Shown here piece by piece: positions 59,901 to 64,000 of a stretch of 64,000 bases of DNA (its first letter is position 1; every line of letters starts with the position of its first letter). The DNA comes from Hirundichthys speculiger (lineage: Eukaryota > Chordata > Actinopteri > Beloniformes > Exocoetidae): NCBI GenBank assembly GCA_018398805.1, contig JAGFBZ010001254.1, positions 434,001 through 498,000 of the forward strand, read 5' to 3'. The position numbers and the translations under genes are program-made. The notes under the pieces were generated by a model. It did not search any database. It had not been told where the DNA came from and worked only from the letters and a program-made list of their open reading frames with translations.

Positions 59901-62481
59901 GGCAACAGATCAGATTCAGTAGCACGTAAAGTTCTTATTTGTTTGGGCAGTTTTCTTTCAAATACTGTGCAATAACTTCCATCCCCTTCTGAACTTGTCA
60001 AATCCACTTCACTTACGCCTCGATCTGAGGGCTCTTGGTAAAAAGAAACACACGCCATGACTTAAAAAAAAAGACATCACCCTGTCAAGTCAGTACCCAC
60101 CCCCTCTCCCATGCAACACAACTGCACTGAGCACATATCCAAGTTATGTTCATGTGCACACAAAAGAGCCCAAGAACACAAATAAAATAATAATAATAAA
60201 AAAAAAATACTTTCTACCTGTTCCCAAGACATCAAAACAAAGAAGTAAATATGTCTTGGCAGGCTAAGAAAAAGTGTTTCAGTGAATATTCTTTAAATTT
60301 TACTTCAGCACTGAATAAATATTGTAGAACGTCATCTCTGAAGTAATGGAGGAAAAAAAAAATCTGAGCTGCTGCATGTTTGCAGATTGCGCACTGGGCC
60401 GCATTTACCACTTTAAGCAAAGCACCTTCATTTTCAGAGGCTGGAAAGTATTGGACAATGTGACATAATCCCTAAATAGTTAAGTGCCATATTATTGTGA
60501 AACCTTTTAAATTAAAGATGAAAATTTACTCCTTGATCACATTTCAATTGTCTTATTTCATAACCACTGTGATGCTGTATGAAGACAAACATCAAAAAAC
60601 TTTGTCCAAATGCATCTGGGTCTAACTGTAACTTCTGTTTTCACACATTGTTTGTTTGTGATCAGATCATGCATAAAAAATCCCAGTCTCAGCATAATTC
60701 ACAGCATGCCACAACATGAAAAAACGTTTCAACAATCGAAGATATACCTCTTGTACTTCTGCTTCTTCTTCTTCCTACGGAAGATGAAATTAAGGAGCAG
60801 TGAATTTGAGAACATCAAACAGGAAATAATGAGACCTGTAAATTGGTCCACATATGACCGCAATTTCTGTTACAACATTAATTCCACCTTAAAGGTTTAA
60901 GTGAAATATATTTATCATGCTGCACACCATCAGGCACCTCCATGGAAAAGAATCTTAAAAGGTCCCATGCAGCACACAGAAACGGAGCAAAAGGACATGA
61001 GAACATTTGAAGTCTATGAAGCCTAAAGGAATATAAAACACGTAGGATGAAAAAAAAAAGCTACCTCACTGCCTTGTTCATCTTGATCCCTGCAAGAAAG
61101 GTGGGACAAAGACAAACAAACGGAGAAAGGGTGGGGAAAAAAGGCAAAGCGGTGAAGCAGAAGCGATAGAAGCTCAGGCAGAGGTTGGAATGTCTTCAGA
61201 GAAAAGCAGAGCAATTTTCACACAGCACTACGAAAAGCAGAGTCTTCATGCCCTGTGCTTTTCTTTAACCACAGACAAATTAAACCTTCAAGGTGCTGCA
61301 CTCTAAATGGTACAGATTCTAATACGGGATCTGGTTGAGTCAAAGCCCTGGGAAAGTTAAGCAATGCTGTGTGAAAAGTGGCAGAATTGTCATGGACTGA
61401 CTGAAGACTGCAGCCCTCTAGGAGGTCTTGCTGTGTGTACTCTGACAGGCAAAACCCCTGGGTAAAAACAGAAACACTAAGCTCTCTGTTGCTCATAAAC
61501 TTCATTGCTGTGGGCACACTGTAATAACTGAAGGATGCCCAAATGAATAAAAAAAAAAAAAAAAAAAAACATGAAAAAGATATTCTCTAAATGGGGCTTT
61601 GCTAGAAAGCCTTAAAGTCATACTAAAAACTCACTGTGCTCTTGATGGAAAGCGTTAATAAACTTGTGTAACAAAGTTGTGGAACATAAAATTGATGCAT
61701 TGTCAAGTAAAATCTGTTACTACATAGTATAAACAAGCCAGTTTCTTTTTGGCAGTCACTGGAAATTATAGTTTAATCACTGCATATCTGATCATATAGA
61801 AAGAACAAACACAAGTTACACCTAAAAGCTTTTACTTGACTTGGACTCTTAAATTTGTCATCATAGATGTGATACTGCTAATGTAACAGCTCTGCAAATA
61901 CAGCAGAACTTCAAAGGATGCTGCCAATAAGACACAATTACATACTGGAAGGTAGCAAAAGATGCAATATAATAACAGCAGGAGACGGGTGATTCAGAGG
62001 AGACAAGTCAAACCCAGGAGGGCTTTGGATAGGTAAAAAAAAATAAATTACATGAATCTACCTCAAGCTGTTGCAACTCTTCTTCCTCCTAAAAGAAATG
62101 ACAAATAGCAGGTCAGCAGGCTGTGTGGGGAGCAAAAGAGCATCACAAGCATGCGCTATAGTCTTCTGGCTTCAAGTGGAATCTAAGGGGACAGTTGAGG
62201 ATATCAGGAGGCAGCTACAACTGGGAAAAAAACAAGGATGTTAGAAGAAAGAGTGGAAAGGAAAAAGAACTAATCGAGGAGGGAAAGGAGGTTATGTATT
62301 AAAGTGAGTAAACTGGGGAGTTTAAGGAAGATTGGAAGCAACAGACCACCCCAATTCAATCACAACAGCCTTCCCTGATCTCCGCACCATGAAACCCACA
62401 ATGCGGATGGCTACAAGGATGAACCGTAGACAGAGCTGATCACCGTAGAACTGTTACCTCTGACTGCAAATCCTCTTCCTC
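56959..62481 (-). CDS. sh3bgr: SH3-binding Glu-rich protein, 3' acidic exons (partial gene)
   Basis: Four phase-0 mini-exons on the minus strand: 62481-62458 (EEEDLQSE), 62088-62062 (EEEELQQLE), 60774-60748 (EEEEAEVQE) and 56976-56959 (EEEAE, stop). Each has a clean AG acceptor and GT donor (the last ends in TAG) and starts with GAG/GAA codons. SH3BGR family proteins have an N-terminal thioredoxin-like domain and, in SH3BGR itself, a long Glu-rich C-terminal tail; their cellular role is poorly defined. The thioredoxin-like exons are not in the window and should lie to the right. Support is composition, splice phase and position upstream of igsf5, as on human 21q22.2. Another acidic-tailed protein cannot be excluded. 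A fifth acidic exon at 61089-61065 does not fit the frame. Confidence 0.68.
58140..59430 (+). mobile_element. RTE-type LINE, degenerate, in sh3bgr intron
   Basis: The plus strand carries broken LINE coding: WRQCLWICTPGWWFLFSRRV (58237), CFMDLDKAVNRVPHGV (about 58396), SPILFIALRDMISRHNRGAE (about 58577), then AGLSLPDRMRSSVIQEGLRV (59078) and ACPTGRRPQCRPRTHWREYI (59218). Its 3' end is ctgaacccggataagcggaa followed by a GGAT repeat at 59409-59427. Stops and frameshifts are frequent. It is the same family as the deleted copy at 16288-16612 and runs opposite to sh3bgr. The 5' part is missing. RTE/Rex3-like by tail type (tentative). Confidence 0.85.
60748..60774 (-). CDS. sh3bgr: sh3bgr acidic exon, 27 nt
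   Basis: Acceptor atcttccgtag, donor GAG|GTATATC. Encodes EEEEAEVQE in phase 0. Confidence 0.65.
61065..61089 (-). CDS. sh3bgr: sh3bgr-type acidic exon, 25 nt, phase-incompatible
   Basis: Acceptor cctttcttgcag, donor GAG|GTAGCTT. Its acidic reading is DQDEQGSE but needs two incoming nucleotides. Joined in phase 0 like its neighbours it reads GSR and stops. It could be an alternative poison or terminal exon, or a decayed duplicate. Confidence 0.4.
62062..62088 (-). CDS. sh3bgr: sh3bgr acidic exon, 27 nt
   Basis: Acceptor atttcttttag, donor GAG|GTAGATTC. Encodes EEEELQQLE in phase 0. Confidence 0.68.
62458..62481 (-). CDS. sh3bgr: sh3bgr acidic exon, 24 nt
   Basis: Acceptor cttgctccag, donor GAG|GTAACAG. 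Encodes EEEDLQSE in phase 0. Confidence 0.65.
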
Positions 62482-62991
62482 CTGGAGCAAGCAAACCAAC
62501 AGGAGATGGACAACAGGACAAAGAAGAAGTTAAACGCTAGACAAGTGCGTACGTGCTTGAGGAGTGAGGCACGTGTTAACACGGGCAGAAAGATCAACTG
62601 ACGTAGATGGATTGTAGGGCACACTCACACTAGCCAAGTTGTACAGTATCTCCTGATTCCCCCACTGGCCTGATGTACAAATGTCTCTAGACGACACCCT
62701 CCTGTTTACTTAAAGTTTACACTGTAGACAATCAGCAGAATGGGATACAGCCCAGAAAATATGATGCCACTCCACTGGCTTCATGGGTTATTTTGGGGTT
62801 GTTCTGGCCACATATGGCCCTCTTACATGTTTTAAATTTTTGGATAACATAAACCTCGTGACCCTACATATGATTAATCCTAATCCTATTTCTCATATAT
62901 GTGCATGTCCAAATGAAACCATACCATACCCAAGCCAATGGAACACTCACGCTAAAAAATGAACCAGAGTTTATGGCCTAATTGTGTACAG

Positions 62992-63370
62992 CAGTGATTC
63001 CCAAAGTGTGGGCAGCGGCCCCCTGCTGGGCCGTCGTGGTACTGCAGGTGGGCCGTGAGAGGTCATTAAAAATAGAAAAATATGTTTTAAATCCTCAATT
63101 TTTTAAAAATATGTTTTTAATTACTGTAAAATATTTATAACGTGATTTAAAAATATTTAGAAATAATAAAACAAACCAATTGAGTGTTATTCTACTGGCA
63201 TCTTAATATGACAAATGTCACCTTATTTGTTGATCCCCCTTACATTAGTATTGGAATGTAGCTTTTAGTCTTGTATGTTGACCACAGTTGTGATTAAAGG
63301 TTTGAGTGGGCCGCAGAGATTTTTCACATTTCAAATTGGGCCTTGGTGTTCTGAAGTTTGGGAAAGGCTG
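62992..63370. mobile_element. Non-autonomous hAT element, 379 bp
   Basis: It starts cagtgattcccaaagtgtgg and ends with the complement of cagcctttcccaaacttcag. A perfect 8-bp duplication GTGTACAG flanks it at 62984-62991 and 63371-63378. There is no coding capacity. Its last 30 bp resemble 3706-3735 inside another hAT element. Confidence 0.9.
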
Positions 63371-63378
63371 GTGTACAG

Positions 63379-64000
63379 ATTACCCAGTGAGAGTGCACCC
63401 TATACTGTAAGAAATAACTCAGACTAAGGATGAACTGGAAGATGAAGACACGTCCATTCCAAAACATCAAACTGCACTAAATGTACGACAGTAAATGCAG
63501 AGTCCAGCCCTAAAGCATTTCCAAACAAATTTCAGTGAATATAGGTAAAAAAAAAAAAAAAAATACAAAAAAGGAAATGATCTGTTAAGTCAAGAAAATA
63601 AAAAAAACTTAAACATGCAACTAAACATGATATGAAGTTTAAGCAATCAATGTTTAAGAATGTTTTAAGTAATCAAAGTTTTATACACATTCAAAGGACT
63701 GGTAAATAAAACATCCACCCGTCAATGGCAGAAAAAGAAAGTGGGAGTTCTTACATTTATATATTTTACAGAGTAGCAGCAGCCCATGTACCAGTCTTTA
63801 ATGCGTTTCAACTTGTGTCACTTTTAAAGAGAACTCCTCAACACCATAAGCAACTTAATGTTTAATGACAATAGGCCTAACTTTGACTTATCAATATTAA
63901 ATGGCATCTTAACAAAAAACTGTTGTTGCTTTGATTCAGCTTTCAAAAGAGGAGTAGAAATAAGTAGTTAATTTGAAGACTAAGAGAAATTCTACATGTT
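63379..64000. other. Nothing assigned at right edge
   Basis: An A-run at 63547-63563 and AT-rich sequence. I looked on the minus strand for the sh3bgr exon preceding 62481 and did not find one. Confidence 0.45.

Noticed and set aside
61218..61517. 99-codon minus-strand ORF in an sh3bgr intron
   Set aside because: It has no acceptor in phase and no recognised domain. Its boundaries do not match the neighbouring exons' phase-0 pattern.

Overview
The window is nuclear DNA of a bony fish, probably a percomorph. It is AT-rich, shows no bacterial-style gene packing, has GT-AG introns, and carries teleost-type transposons throughout (hAT, Tc1, Harbinger-like, RTE, L2 and R4/Rex6-like LINEs, tRNA-type SINEs, retroviral LTRs). 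Most long open frames are chance ORFs or decayed transposon coding. The real genes are split into short exons and had to be assembled from splice sites and reading phase.

Two genes are supported, both on the minus strand. (1) igsf5 (immunoglobulin superfamily member 5, JAM4), bases 48165 down to 23544. I reconstruct nine coding exons whose phases agree throughout, giving a 360-residue type I membrane protein: signal peptide, two Ig domains, one transmembrane helix and a cytoplasmic tail ending in a class I PDZ ligand (ITTV). (2) The 3' part of a gene I read as sh3bgr (SH3-binding glutamic-acid-rich protein), bases 62481 down to 56959, as a ladder of 18-27 nt exons each coding an acidic peptide. 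Its thioredoxin-like N-terminal exons would lie beyond the right edge. The order sh3bgr then igsf5 on one strand matches human 21q22.2. I found no B3GALT5-like ORF between them, and no PCP4 or DSCAM exon to the left.

Layout. 1-9 kb: transposon-rich, no gene (solo LTR, two hAT elements with 8-bp duplications, TA and CAT microsatellites). 9.1-13.5 kb: LTR piece and a long broken L2-type LINE on the minus strand, split by a Harbinger-like MITE. 13.5-21 kb: mostly unassigned, with one RTE fragment and two SINEs. 21.7-22.75 kb: 3' end of an old retrovirus (env remnant, purine tract, LTR). 23.4-48.2 kb: igsf5, whose introns hold SINEs, a LINE tail, a TIR transposon carrying a second insertion, and palindromes. 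48.7-52.8 kb: two Tc1/mariner-type elements abutting at TATA, a TGGA repeat, and a restriction-endonuclease-type LINE with a hAT inside it. 52.8-56.7 kb: sparse, with a possible igsf5 5' leader exon. 56.7-62.5 kb: sh3bgr acidic exons with an RTE LINE in the largest intron. 62.5-64 kb: one hAT element.

The two host genes are neighbours, not a functional system. I see no new biological system. The most interesting features are the complete igsf5 model with its 25-nt exon, the acidic micro-exon ladder with one frame-incompatible member, and several transposon insertions proven by target-site duplications.
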